From Paeniglutamicibacter psychrophenolicus (lineage in GTDB: Bacteria; Actinomycetota; Actinomycetes; Actinomycetales; Micrococcaceae): DNA of 64,000 bases. Positions 28,133 to 37,023 of this stretch are shown in pieces. The position numbers were made by a program, and so were the translations under genes. The notes beneath the pieces were generated by a model. It did not search any database, had not been told where the DNA came from, and saw nothing but the letters and a program-made list of their open reading frames with translations. Location of the stretch: NCBI RefSeq assembly GCF_030812255.1, contig NZ_JAUSSH010000006.1, positions 1 to 64,000 of the forward strand. Direction: 5' to 3'. Positions within the stretch are counted from its first letter, which is position 1. Each line of letters opens with the position of its first letter.

Positions 28133-28705
28133 ATGGAAAAAACAACGTCGTGGACGCGGTTCCTGGGGGTTTCGCTGCGCCCGTTTTCGGGGCATGCACC
28201 CCTTTCACTGGTCCTGCGCGGCTCGCTCCAGGCGGCGATCTGCATCGTGCTGCTGGTGGTGGGCTTCCGGATGCGCACCGAGATGCGGCAGCTCGCGGCG
28301 GCGGATGCCGGGGCCGCCCAACTGGGCGGATTCCTGGTGCTGGCCGGGGTCGTGCTGGTGGTGCTGGCACTGGCCGCGCTGCTGAAGGTCGCCGTGGGCA
28401 TCCTCGATTTGGTGCCGCGGACCTCGGTTCCCGGGACCGTCGTGAGCATCTCCGAGCGCAAGTTCCTGGACTTCCTGCCCGATGCGCTGAACAACGCGCT
28501 GTGGGACCGGAAGAACAACGTTGGGCAGTCCTGGGCCGAGCGGCGCAGGGTCCGCCACGAGCTGGTCATCGACACCGGAGACGGGACCCGTGCCTGGACC
28601 CTGCGGAACCGGCAGAAGGCCCGCGGGCTGCGGCCCGGGCAGGCCGTCACCGTCGTGGCCAGCCCGCTGGTGGGCTACGTCGACAGGCTGGAATCCGGGA
28701 CCTGA
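28133..28705 (+). CDS. uncharacterised membrane protein with C-terminal cytoplasmic domain
   Basis: A 190-residue protein with two hydrophobic helices (about residues 30-48 and 65-88), then a soluble beta-rich domain of about 95 residues rich in Val, Arg and Asp. No known domain was recognised. An alternative in-frame ATG at 28109 would add 8 residues; the later start is favoured by GGGGGA about 10 nt upstream. It stands alone, divergent from no clear partner. Confidence 0.6.
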   Translation: MEKTTSWTRFLGVSLRPFSGHAPLSLVLRGSLQAAICIVLLVVGFRMRTEMRQLAAADAGAAQLGGFLVLAGVVLVVLALAALLKVAVGILDLVPRTSVPGTVVSISERKFLDFLPDALNNALWDRKNNVGQSWAERRRVRHELVIDTGDGTRAWTLRNRQKARGLRPGQAVTVVASPLVGYVDRLESGT

Positions 28706-28769
28706 GCACCGGGTGCGGGCGCCGTGGGGGAATTGCCGTCCCGGGCCGGGCCGTTGCTCCGTCCCGGAC

Positions 28770-29792
28770 TCAACCCTGGTTGCTGAAGGCCGCGTCGAAG
28801 CCGGCTGCCGGGGTTTCCCAGAGCAGCGAGCGCACGAAGTCGTGCGCCTCCTTCGCCCCGTGCAACCGGTCCATGCCCGCGTCCTCCCATTCCACGGAGA
28901 TCGGGCCGGCGTAGCCGATGGAGCGCAGCGCCCGGAACGCGTCCTCCCAGGGCACGTCCCCGCGCCCGGTGGAGACGAAGTCCCAGCCACGGCGCGGATC
29001 CCCCCAGGGCAGGTGGGAGCCGAGCACCCCGGCCCGGCCGTTGGGGGTGCGCATCCGGGTGTCCTTGCAGTCCACGTGGTAGATCCGGTCCCTGAAGTCC
29101 CAGATGAAGCCGACCGGGTCGATGTCCTGCCACATCATGTGGCTGGGGTCCCAGTTGAAGCCGAACGCCTCCCGGTGCCCGATGGCTTCCAGGGTGCGGA
29201 TGGAGGAGTGGTAGTCGTAGGCGATCTCGCTCGGGTGGACCTCGTGGGCGAAGCGCACGCCCTGGTCGTCGAACATGTCCAGGATCGGGTTCCAGCGCGC
29301 GGCGAAGTCCTCGTACCCGGCCTCGATGACCGCCGCGGGAACGGGCGGGAACATCGCGATGTACTGCCAGATCTTCGAGCCGGTGAACCCCACGACGGTG
29401 TCGACCCCGAGCTTGCGGGCCACCCGGGCCGCGCGCTTCATGTCCTCGGCCGCGCGCTTCCGCACACCCTCGGGGTCCCCGTCGCCCCAGGTGTAGTCGC
29501 GCACGATGTTTTGGTGGCGGAAGTCGATCGGGTCGTCGCACACCGCCTGGCCGGTGAGGTGGTTGGAGATCGCGTGCACGCTTAGCCCGTGCCTATCCAG
29601 GATCTCGAGGCGGGAGCGCAGGTAGGCGTCGTCCGTATCGGCCCGCAACAGGTCCAGGTGGTCCCCGGAGGCCGCGATTTCCAGCCCGTCGTAGCCCCAG
29701 GAGGCGGCGAGCCGTGCGACCTCCTCGAGGGGCAAATCCGCCCATTGGCCGGTGAACAGGGTGACCGGGTGGGTGGCTGGTTGGGTGGCCAT
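28770..29792 (-). CDS. TIM-barrel sugar isomerase/epimerase or keto-sugar lyase, last operon gene
   Basis: A 340-residue protein of the AP endonuclease 2/xylose isomerase-like TIM barrel superfamily (IolE-like length). Metal ligands are visible in order: HEVHPSE, NWDPSHMMW, HVDCKD and the terminal SVEWED. Members of this superfamily act as epimerases or dehydratases, and some act on 3-keto-sugars made by Gfo/Idh/MocA dehydrogenases, which this operon also encodes. Its ATG shares one base with the stop of the preceding barrel gene. Exact reaction inferred only. Confidence 0.85.
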   Translation of the reverse strand: MATQPATHPVTLFTGQWADLPLEEVARLAASWGYDGLEIAASGDHLDLLRADTDDAYLRSRLEILDRHGLSVHAISNHLTGQAVCDDPIDFRHQNIVRDYTWGDGDPEGVRKRAAEDMKRAARVARKLGVDTVVGFTGSKIWQYIAMFPPVPAAVIEAGYEDFAARWNPILDMFDDQGVRFAHEVHPSEIAYDYHSSIRTLEAIGHREAFGFNWDPSHMMWQDIDPVGFIWDFRDRIYHVDCKDTRMRTPNGRAGVLGSHLPWGDPRRGWDFVSTGRGDVPWEDAFRALRSIGYAGPISVEWEDAGMDRLHGAKEAHDFVRSLLWETPAAGFDAAFSNQG

Positions 29793-30658
29793 TAGCGCAG
29801 TCCTCCGATTTGCAGGTTCTTCAGGTAGCCCAGCGAGTCGGCGGCCAGCGCGTCCTGGGTGCTGGCCAGCGGCCGCCAGATGGAGGCGGCCACGGCGATC
29901 GAGGCGTTGTCCGGGGTGAAGGATTCCACGCAGAGCGGGCCTCCGTAGCCGGCCAGGTCAAGAGCGCGGATGAACCCGTGCCAGTCAAAGTGGTCGGCCC
30001 CGACGGTGCCGCGGTCGTTCCCGCAGACCTGGACGTGGGCGATGTGCCCGGTGGCGCGGGCGACGGCCGCGGCGATGTCTTGTTCCTCGATGTTCAGGTG
30101 GTAGCTGTCCAGGGCGATGCCGAGCCCGGGCCCGAGCAGCGGCTCGAGCGCGTCCAGGGCCTGGTCCACGGTGTTGATCAGCGAGGTCTCGTAGCGGTTG
30201 AGCGGTTCGATGGCCAGTGCCACGCCCTGCTCCGCGGCGTGGGCGGCCAGCGGGGCGAGGTTCTCGCGCAGCTGGGAGTAGGTGGCCCGGCGGTGGACCT
30301 CGTTCATGGACCAGGTCCGTCCGGTGGCCGCATAGAACGGGCCGGCGACGGTGGTGGCCCCGAGTGTTGCGGCGGCGTCGATGAGCCCGCGCAGGTAGTT
30401 TTGGGTGGCTGCGATCTCGGCGTCGGGCGCGGAGACCAGGTTGCGTCCCGGGGACATCGCGCCGATGAGGACCGGGGCCAGGGAGTGCTTGGCGAGCACG
30501 TCACGGGTGCGTTTCGGGTCCCAGTCGCCGAGGTTTTCCAGCGGGAGTTCAATGGCGGTGAAGCCCAGCGACGAGATGCGGGCGGCGAGTTCGGGCAGCG
30601 CGTCATCGGTCAGCGGGGAGGTCCATACCCAGGTGTTCACGCCCAGCTTGCGTTCCAT
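29792..30658 (-). CDS. TIM-barrel sugar 3-epimerase-like enzyme
   Basis: A 288-residue xylose isomerase-like TIM barrel closest in layout to D-tagatose/D-psicose 3-epimerases. Conserved pieces are IELPLEN, catalytic Glu in AIEPLNR, metal-binding LDSYHLNIEE and CVESFTPDN near the end. It precedes a second barrel gene with a 1-nt overlap and follows the binding-protein gene after a 187-nt gap with a long hairpin. Substrate inferred to be a sugar delivered by the operon transporter. Confidence 0.88.
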   Translation of the reverse strand: MERKLGVNTWVWTSPLTDDALPELAARISSLGFTAIELPLENLGDWDPKRTRDVLAKHSLAPVLIGAMSPGRNLVSAPDAEIAATQNYLRGLIDAAATLGATTVAGPFYAATGRTWSMNEVHRRATYSQLRENLAPLAAHAAEQGVALAIEPLNRYETSLINTVDQALDALEPLLGPGLGIALDSYHLNIEEQDIAAAVARATGHIAHVQVCGNDRGTVGADHFDWHGFIRALDLAGYGGPLCVESFTPDNASIAVAASIWRPLASTQDALAADSLGYLKNLQIGGLR

Positions 30659-30743
30659 TACGATGCGTTGCTCCTTGTGTTGTGTGGTGTTCGACGATAC
30701 CCCGGGCTGTGCGCGGGTGCGCGGCCCAGGGCTGGGGGCCGTG

Positions 30744-30794
30744 CACCCGCGGTGCCGCGCATGAAGGGTGGTTCCATGCGTGGCACCGCGGGTG
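30744..30794. terminator. long imperfect hairpin inside the sugar operon
   Basis: Arms 30744-30765 and 30772-30794 pair over about 21 bp with one mismatch and one bulge around a GGGTGG loop. It lies between the binding-protein gene and the two barrel genes on the same leftward strand. It may end most transcripts after the transporter genes or protect the transporter mRNA 3' end. Confidence 0.65.
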
Positions 30795-30845
30795 TGGCGT
30801 CCCGTGGATTGGTGCTGCGGGTTGGCGGTGCGGATGGGTGGTTGG

Positions 30846-32087
30846 TTACGGGATCACGCGCTTCTGCCAGATCTGCGGGTAGCCCGGCAGGTCCTCGCCG
30901 CCGAACTTGGCGTAGTGCCCGTCGGGCATGCCGTCGTTTGCGGTGAGGTAGGAGTCGAGGTCGGCCGAGGTGATCGGGGACTGCGGCAGCACCCATTCCT
31001 TCGGGACGTCCTTGCCGGCGAAGATGTCGGCTGCCGCCAGCAGCGGGGTGCGCCACTGGAAGTTGGAGTAGACCGGGCCCAGCGCGGTGATGCCGGTGTC
31101 CTTCCACTTGCGCAGGAAGGAAAGCTCGTCCTCGCCGGTCATCACCGGCAGGGCCTTGCCGGCGTCCTCGAACGCCTCGATGGCCGCCACGGCGCCGTCG
31201 CCGGCGTCCATCCAGATGCCCTTGACCTCGCCCTTGGCCAGCTCGTCGGAGATGATCTTCTTGATCTCCACCGGGTCGGCGCCGGTGAAGTAGTCAACGG
31301 CCTCGACGCCGGATTCCTTGAAGAGCTTCTCCGCCGCGGCCCAGCGCTGTTCGAGCACGTCCACCCCCGGCAGGATGCGCAGGGCGACGACCTTGTCGCC
31401 GGACTGGAGGTTGTCGTTGAGGAACTCCGCGGTGTCGATGCCCCAGGCGAAGCCGCCAATGGGGTGGATGAAGGTGACGGGGCAGTCGGTCTGCACGCCG
31501 CGGTCAAAGACGATGACCGGTTTGTCGGTCTTGCAGGCGCGTTCAACCGCCGGGGTCATCGCCGCGGTGGAGTTCGGGGAGATGATGAAGACATCGCACT
31601 CGCCCTCGTTGATGAAGTAGTCGATGTCGGCGATCTGGGTGTCGTCGGAGTCCTTGGCGTCGCGGGTTTCCATCTCGGAGATGGCACCGGATTTCTGCAG
31701 TTCCTTGAGCTGCTCGTTCATGGTGATCCAGCCGGTCTGCCGCCACGGGTTGGAGATCGAGGCGTTGGCGAAGCAGGCCTTCTTGGCGCCGGTGGACTTG
31801 TACTTGGCGGTCGAGACCATCTCCGCGTTGATGTGCTGCAGGTAGGGCTTGTCGGCGGGCCCTTCGGGGGTGACCGAGCGTTGGGCGAACTGTTCGTCGT
31901 AGACCGCCTGGTCGAACCACTCGGTCGACGGGGTGCTGGGCGCGGTGGATGACTCGGCCGCGGCGCCGGTGGTCGCCGGGGTGGTACTGGCTCCGGGCCC
32001 GGTGACGGTCGGATCCGTGGTGCACCCGACCAGGGCAAGAGCTGCCACGGCACCGACCGCAAGGGTCATTACTGCTTTGCGTCGCAT
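30846..32087 (-). CDS. sugar-binding lipoprotein (Peripla_BP_4, CUT2 system)
   Basis: A 413-residue secreted binding protein. Lipobox LVGC has Cys22, followed by a Thr/Ser/Ala/Pro-rich tether to about residue 55 and a two-lobe RbsB-like fold (phrases DVFIISPNSTAAMTPAVERAC and VIVFDRGV). ATG 32087 is chosen because AGGAGG lies 6 nt upstream; a GTG immediately before it is too close. It belongs to the CUT2 transporter whose two permeases and ATPase lie just upstream. Its ligand pocket cannot be predicted. Confidence 0.92.
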   Translation of the reverse strand: MRRKAVMTLAVGAVAALALVGCTTDPTVTGPGASTTPATTGAAAESSTAPSTPSTEWFDQAVYDEQFAQRSVTPEGPADKPYLQHINAEMVSTAKYKSTGAKKACFANASISNPWRQTGWITMNEQLKELQKSGAISEMETRDAKDSDDTQIADIDYFINEGECDVFIISPNSTAAMTPAVERACKTDKPVIVFDRGVQTDCPVTFIHPIGGFAWGIDTAEFLNDNLQSGDKVVALRILPGVDVLEQRWAAAEKLFKESGVEAVDYFTGADPVEIKKIISDELAKGEVKGIWMDAGDGAVAAIEAFEDAGKALPVMTGEDELSFLRKWKDTGITALGPVYSNFQWRTPLLAAADIFAGKDVPKEWVLPQSPITSADLDSYLTANDGMPDGHYAKFGGEDLPGYPQIWQKRVIP

Positions 32088-32147
32088 CACTAACCTCCTA
32101 AAGGTTGATTGGTCCCGGTGCGTGGTGCCGGCCGGGTTGCGAGTGTT

Positions 32148-33185
32148 TCATGAGCCAAGGTGCGCGGGTGCGACCGGCTCCTTCCCGTCTGGCGGGGAAG
32201 TCTGTGGCGGGGCCGGCGGGGCGGCCTTGCGCTTGGCGCCGCCGAGTGGGGAGGCGGAGTAGGCGACGGCGGCAATGATGATGACGCCCTGGATGCCGTC
32301 GCGCAGCGTGGAGGGGACCTCGGCGAAGTTCAGCAGCGTGAACAGGGCCTCAAGCGCGAACGCCCCGGCCATCGCGGCAACCACCCAGCCGCGTCCGCCG
32401 CCGAGCACCACTCCGCCGAGGACCACCGCGGTGATCGCGATGAACTCGTAGCCCTGCCCGACCTTGGGATGGACCCCGGCGTAGCCGACCAGCAGGATCC
32501 CGGAGATCGTGGCGGTCAGTGCGGAGATCACGAAGGTGGAGGTGGTGACCCACCAGGACCTTGCCCCGGCATAGCGGACGGCCCGCGGGTTGTCACCCAG
32601 GGCGATGACGGTGCGGCCGAAGGAGGTGCGGGTGAGCCAGATCGCCGCGGCCAACACGGCGGCCATGACCAGCACCGAGTAGGGCAGGATCTCGATGACC
32701 GGCACGCCGCGGATTCCGCCGCGACCCAGCTGCCGGAAGGAATCCACCGGGTTGCCGGTGGCCGCTCCCCCGGTCCAGTACATGACCCCGCCCAGCAGCG
32801 CGAGCATCATCCCCAGGGTGACGATGAAGGAAGGGACCTTCAGCAAGGTGACCAGCAGCCCGTTGACCAATCCCACCAGCACCCCGAGCACCAGCATCAG
32901 GGCCAGCACCGGGAAGATGCGGCCGGCGTCCTGTCCGATCAGGTTGCCGGCGATCACGACCTGGGCGGTGATCAGCGAGCCCATGGACAGGTCGAATTCG
33001 CCTCCGACGATCACGAAGTACTGCCCGATGGCCACGATCGCGATGGGGGCCACGCGCTGGATGAAGCGGATCAGTTGGCCAGGTTCGGCGAAGGACGGGC
33101 TGATCACGGTGACGGCGATGAGCAGGCCCGCCAGCAGCAGGAAGACGGCGCCGCGCGGGCTGAGCAGGGTGCGGATGACGTTCAT
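32148..33185 (-). CDS. sugar ABC permease (RbsC family), second subunit
   Basis: A 345-residue CUT2 permease with about nine helices. Family phrases are IVGGEFDLSMGSL, the ALGDNPRAVRYAG loop and AITAVVLGGVVLGGGRG. It overlaps the preceding permease by 4 nt. The C-terminus is a short Pro/Lys-rich cytoplasmic tail. Confidence 0.92.
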   Translation of the reverse strand: MNVIRTLLSPRGAVFLLLAGLLIAVTVISPSFAEPGQLIRFIQRVAPIAIVAIGQYFVIVGGEFDLSMGSLITAQVVIAGNLIGQDAGRIFPVLALMLVLGVLVGLVNGLLVTLLKVPSFIVTLGMMLALLGGVMYWTGGAATGNPVDSFRQLGRGGIRGVPVIEILPYSVLVMAAVLAAAIWLTRTSFGRTVIALGDNPRAVRYAGARSWWVTTSTFVISALTATISGILLVGYAGVHPKVGQGYEFIAITAVVLGGVVLGGGRGWVVAAMAGAFALEALFTLLNFAEVPSTLRDGIQGVIIIAAVAYSASPLGGAKRKAAPPAPPQTSPPDGKEPVAPAHLGS

Positions 33186-34270
33186 CGCCGGGCCTCCCGT
33201 GCATCGTGGCCCGGGCTTGGGGCGCTCGCGGAAGCGGGGCCCCGTGCGGAATCCCGCGGGCCGGGCGCGGGCGGCGGGGCGTCGGGCCCGAACCTGGCGC
33301 GCCGGCGGGCGATGCTTCGCCCGGTGTAGATGGCCACGGCCAGCACGATGACCACCCCGCGGACCACTTCCTTCAGGAACGGGTTCAGCTGCATCACGCT
33401 CATGACGTTGTCGAGCACCGCGAAGATCGCCACCCCGCCGATGGTGCCCCAGACCGAGCCGCGCCCGCCCATCAGCAGCGTGCCGCCGAGCACCACCGCT
33501 GCGATGGACAGCAGGTCGTAGCCGCCCTGGGTGCCCACGGTCGGGGAGCCGACGCCGAGCCGGCTGGCCAGCAGCAGCCCGGCCAGACCCGCAAAGACGG
33601 AGCAGAGCATGTGTGCGGCGATCACCGGGCGGGCGGTGCGGATGCCCGAGAGCCGGGAGACCTCCACGTTGTCGCCGACGGCGAAGAGGTGGTTTCCGGT
33701 GCGCGTCCGGGCCAGGTACAGCGCGACCAGCGCGGCAAAGCCGAGCATCAGCAGCGTGGAGATCGGCACCGGTCCGATGCCGGTGGCGCCGATGAGCTGG
33801 AAGTTCCAGGGCACGTTTCCGCTGGTGCCCTTGTATTGGGTGTCGAGGTAGCCCTTGACGACCAGGCCCATGCCCAGGGTGGCCATGAATCCGTGGACCT
33901 TGAGCTTGGTGACGATCAGCCCGTTGGCCAGCCCGATCAGCGCGCACGCCCCCAGGGCGGCGAGCACCGCCGGCAGGATCCTGGCGTTGGATCCGGCCAT
34001 CGTGTCGGCGGCGATCAGCGACGAGAGCGAGACGACGTAGGGCACCGAGAGGTCCAGGGAGGCACCGAGGATGACCAGGGTCTGGCCGATGGCGACGAAT
34101 CCGAGCACGCTCATGGAGGTGAGGATGTCGCGGATGTTGCCCGGGGACAGGAAGTTCCGTCCCACGGTTCCCACCAGGATCGCGCCGATGGCCATGACCG
34201 CGGCCAGGGCGATGAAGACGATGGCGGTGGTGTCCAGTTGCCGGCGCCCGCGGCCGGTTGCGGTGCTCAT
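33182..34270 (-). CDS. sugar ABC permease (RbsC family), first subunit
   Basis: A 362-residue CUT2 permease partner with ILGASLDLSVPYVVS, AVGDNVEVSRLSG and AAVVLGGTLLMGGRGS motifs. It overlaps the ATPase stop by 4 nt and the next permease by 4 nt. Having two different permease genes implies a heterodimeric channel. The last 45 residues are a Pro/Ala/Arg-rich tail. Confidence 0.92.
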   Translation of the reverse strand: MSTATGRGRRQLDTTAIVFIALAAVMAIGAILVGTVGRNFLSPGNIRDILTSMSVLGFVAIGQTLVILGASLDLSVPYVVSLSSLIAADTMAGSNARILPAVLAALGACALIGLANGLIVTKLKVHGFMATLGMGLVVKGYLDTQYKGTSGNVPWNFQLIGATGIGPVPISTLLMLGFAALVALYLARTRTGNHLFAVGDNVEVSRLSGIRTARPVIAAHMLCSVFAGLAGLLLASRLGVGSPTVGTQGGYDLLSIAAVVLGGTLLMGGRGSVWGTIGGVAIFAVLDNVMSVMQLNPFLKEVVRGVVIVLAVAIYTGRSIARRRARFGPDAPPPAPGPRDSARGPASASAPSPGHDAREARR

Positions 34271-35805
34271 GGCGTTCCCCCGATCGGTGCAGCCACGGCG
34301 GCGGCCAGCACGTCTTGTTCGCTGGAGCCGGCCGGGAGCTGCGCGACGATGCGTCCATCGTGCATGGCCAGGATGGTGTCGGCCATGCCGATGACCTCGG
34401 GCAGTTCGGAGGAGATCAGCAGGATCGCGACCCCGTCGCGGGCGAGCTCGCGGATCAGCTGGTAGACGGCGACCTTCGCGCCGACGTCGATGCCGCGCGT
34501 TGGTTCGTCGAGCACCACGATCCGGGGCTTGGTGAGCAGCCACTTGGCCAGCACGACCTTCTGCTGGTTGCCGCCGGAGAGGAATTGCACCTCCTGGTCG
34601 GTGCCGCGGGAGGAGAGTTCAAGGGTGTTCAGCACCCCGGGCAGCGCGGCGGCAGCGGCGGCGAAGCGCCGGGAGAAGACCGAGCGGACCGCCAGCAGCG
34701 CGTTGTTGAGCACCGACTGGCCCAGGGCAAGGCCCTGGGCCTTGCGGTCCTCGGTGATCAGCGCGATGCCGGAGCGGACCGCCGCGCGGATGGAGGTGAT
34801 GCGCGCTTCGCGCCCGTCGATGGCCAGGGTCCCGCGGGTGAAGGGGGCAGCGCCGAAGATCGCCTCGGCCAGTTCGGTGCGCCCGGCGCCCTGGAGCCCG
34901 GCGAGACCGGTGATGTGCCCGGCACGCAGCTGAAGGTCGATCCCGTCGATCCAGTCGTTGCCGCCGCCGCGGATCTGCAGGCGGGTGTCCCCCGGCACGG
35001 TGCCCTCGAGCGCGGAGGGAAAGTAGGTGCTGATGGAGCGGCCCACCATCAGGCGGACCAGTTCGGCGGTGTCCAGCTCGGCGGCGGGGGTGTGGGAGAC
35101 GAACGCGCCGTCCTTGAGCACGGTGATCTCGTCGCACAGATCGAAGATTTCGCGCAGCCGGTGCGAGACGTAGAGGATGGCGACCCCGCGTGCGGCAAGC
35201 CTTCGGATGATGGCGTAGAGCAGCTCGACCTCGTGCCCGGCCAGTGCGGCGGTGGGCTCGTCCATGGAGATGACCTTGGCGTCGTGGGACAGGGCCTTGG
35301 TGATTTCCACGATCTGCTGCTCGGCCACCGAGAGCCGCGAGACCCGCGCGGCGGGGTCGATGAAGTCGATACCCAGGTCCTTGAGCAATGCGGCGGTGCG
35401 GGTGACCATGCCCTTTTGGTCGACGAGTCCGCCGCGGCGGGGTTCGCGTCCGATGAACACGTTTTGTGCCACGGTGCGTTCGGGCAGCAGGTTGAATTCC
35501 TGGAAGACTGTGGCCAGCCCGGCGTCCATGGCCTGGACGGGGTGGCTGAAGGAGACCGGTTCCCCGTTGAATTCCACGGTGCCGCCGTCGCGCTGGTAGA
35601 CCCCGGCGAGGATCTTCATGAGCGTGGACTTCCCGGCGCCGTTCTCCCCCACCAGGCCGTGGACCCGCCCGGGATAGAGCTCGATGGAGACCCCGTGCAG
35701 CACGCGCACACCGAAGAATTCCTTGGACAGGTCCGTGGCCCGCAGCACCGGCGCGGTGCTCGATGAGGTGTCGGGGACCGGGGCATCGAAGATGTTGGTG
35801 GTCAT
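34267..35805 (-). CDS. sugar ABC ATPase, tandem-domain (RbsA type)
   Basis: A 512-residue protein with two nucleotide-binding domains. The first has Walker A GENGAGKST (53-61) and a degenerate signature LSVAEQQ. The second lacks a standard Walker A, as usual in RbsA-type proteins, but has the signature LSGGNQQK and Walker B VLDEPTRGID. ATG 35805 overlaps the dehydrogenase stop by 4 nt. It drives the CUT2 sugar importer. Confidence 0.94.
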   Translation of the reverse strand: MTTNIFDAPVPDTSSSTAPVLRATDLSKEFFGVRVLHGVSIELYPGRVHGLVGENGAGKSTLMKILAGVYQRDGGTVEFNGEPVSFSHPVQAMDAGLATVFQEFNLLPERTVAQNVFIGREPRRGGLVDQKGMVTRTAALLKDLGIDFIDPAARVSRLSVAEQQIVEITKALSHDAKVISMDEPTAALAGHEVELLYAIIRRLAARGVAILYVSHRLREIFDLCDEITVLKDGAFVSHTPAAELDTAELVRLMVGRSISTYFPSALEGTVPGDTRLQIRGGGNDWIDGIDLQLRAGHITGLAGLQGAGRTELAEAIFGAAPFTRGTLAIDGREARITSIRAAVRSGIALITEDRKAQGLALGQSVLNNALLAVRSVFSRRFAAAAAALPGVLNTLELSSRGTDQEVQFLSGGNQQKVVLAKWLLTKPRIVVLDEPTRGIDVGAKVAVYQLIRELARDGVAILLISSELPEVIGMADTILAMHDGRIVAQLPAGSSEQDVLAAAVAAPIGGTP

Positions 35806-36908
35806 CCCGGCACCTCGACCCAGTGCCCCGTGGCCGCGGATTCCAGGACCGCCTCGGTCAGGCGCACCGCACGCAGCCCATCGGCGAAGGTGGGCAGGCC
35901 GTCGGGGGTTTCCCCGGCGATTGCCGCGTAGGAATCTGCGACGAAGGCGTTGAATGCGTCCTGGTATCCCATCGGGTGTCCTGCCGGGACCAGGGAAAGC
36001 CGGGCGGCGTCGGGGGTGAGCAGTGCCGCGTCGCGGGGCAGGATCCGGTTTCCGGCCTTGGTGCCGATCCACAGGTCTTCCGGTGTTTCCTGGGCGAAGC
36101 GCACCGACTCGGCGGTGCCGGCGACCTCGAAGACCAGGGCGTTCTTGTGGCCGGGGGCGACCTGGGAGACCAGCAGCGTGCCCAGCAGCCCGCCGTCGAA
36201 TTCGGCCACGAGCGCCACCACGTCCTCGGTGGCGATGTTGCTGTGCGTGGCGCGTTGGGCATGGACAGTGCGCTTGGTGGCGTTGAGCCGGGTGATGCGC
36301 TGGCCGGTGCTGAATTCGATGAGGTCGCAGAGGTGGGAGCCGATGTCGGCGAAGGCCCGCGAGGGCCCGCCGCGCTTGGGGTCCACGCGCCAGTCGTCGT
36401 CGGAAACGCCCAGCAGCCAGTCCTGCAGGTAGCTGGCCTGCAGGGTCAGCAGCCGGCCTGTGGTTCCTGCGGCAATCCGGGCGCGGGCCTCGCGCACCAT
36501 GGGGTGGAAGCGGTAGATGAACGGGACCGAGCCGTGCAGGCCACGTTCGGCGGCAAGCCTGTCCAGTTCCAGGGCATCGGCCAAGGTGGTGGTCAGCGGC
36601 TTTTCGCAGATGACGTGTTTTCCGGCGCGCAGGGCGGCCGCGGCCAGCGCGTGGTGGGTGGTGTTCGGCGTGCAGATGTGCACGACATCGACGGATTCAT
36701 CGGCCAGCAGGTCTTCGAGCGTGTCGTAGGCGGTGGCGATGCCGAGCCGTGCCGCGGCGTCGCGGGCACCTGCGGGGGTGGACGATGTTCCTGCCGCCAG
36801 CGATCCGCCGGCGTTGCGGATGGCACGGGAATGGACCGCTGCCATGAAACCGGCGCCAACCACTGCTGCCTGCAACATCCTCGGAGGTGCCATCGCTGAC
36901 TGACTCAT
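35802..36908 (-). CDS. Gfo/Idh/MocA-family sugar dehydrogenase
   Basis: A 368-residue NAD(P)-dependent oxidoreductase, the first operon gene. The Rossmann motif VVGAGFM is at 16-22 and the catalytic Lys103 in EKPL. The substrate domain shows YLQDW (160-164) and DIGSHLCDL (188-196). The YLQDW phrase also occurs in levoglucosan dehydrogenases of Arthrobacter relatives (recalled, not searched). Such enzymes oxidise the C3 hydroxyl of anhydrosugars or glycosides, which fits the two barrel enzymes at the operon end. Substrate not proven. Confidence 0.88.
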   Translation of the reverse strand: MSQSAMAPPRMLQAAVVGAGFMAAVHSRAIRNAGGSLAAGTSSTPAGARDAAARLGIATAYDTLEDLLADESVDVVHICTPNTTHHALAAAALRAGKHVICEKPLTTTLADALELDRLAAERGLHGSVPFIYRFHPMVREARARIAAGTTGRLLTLQASYLQDWLLGVSDDDWRVDPKRGGPSRAFADIGSHLCDLIEFSTGQRITRLNATKRTVHAQRATHSNIATEDVVALVAEFDGGLLGTLLVSQVAPGHKNALVFEVAGTAESVRFAQETPEDLWIGTKAGNRILPRDAALLTPDAARLSLVPAGHPMGYQDAFNAFVADSYAAIAGETPDGLPTFADGLRAVRLTEAVLESAATGHWVEVPG

Positions 36909-37023
36909 GCCCCCATGGTGGCATGGGTCACACCACTTCTGTCAATAGACGAACAAAAGTATATTGCTGAAAATCACCTTCTGTTGTTTTGCTCCACTAA
37001 GTGGCTGTGGTTTACTGACAGCC
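36909..37023. promoter_or_regulatory. divergent promoter region of the sugar operon and ROK gene
   Basis: A 115-nt A/T-rich region (unlike its surroundings) between divergent starts. It holds the palindrome CCACT-A-AGTGG at 36994-37004 and related motifs CGAACAAAAG and, on the other strand, AGCAAAACAA, which could be ROK half-sites. TTTACT (37011-37016) is a weak -10 for the ROK gene, 7 nt before its ATG. Confidence 0.5.
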
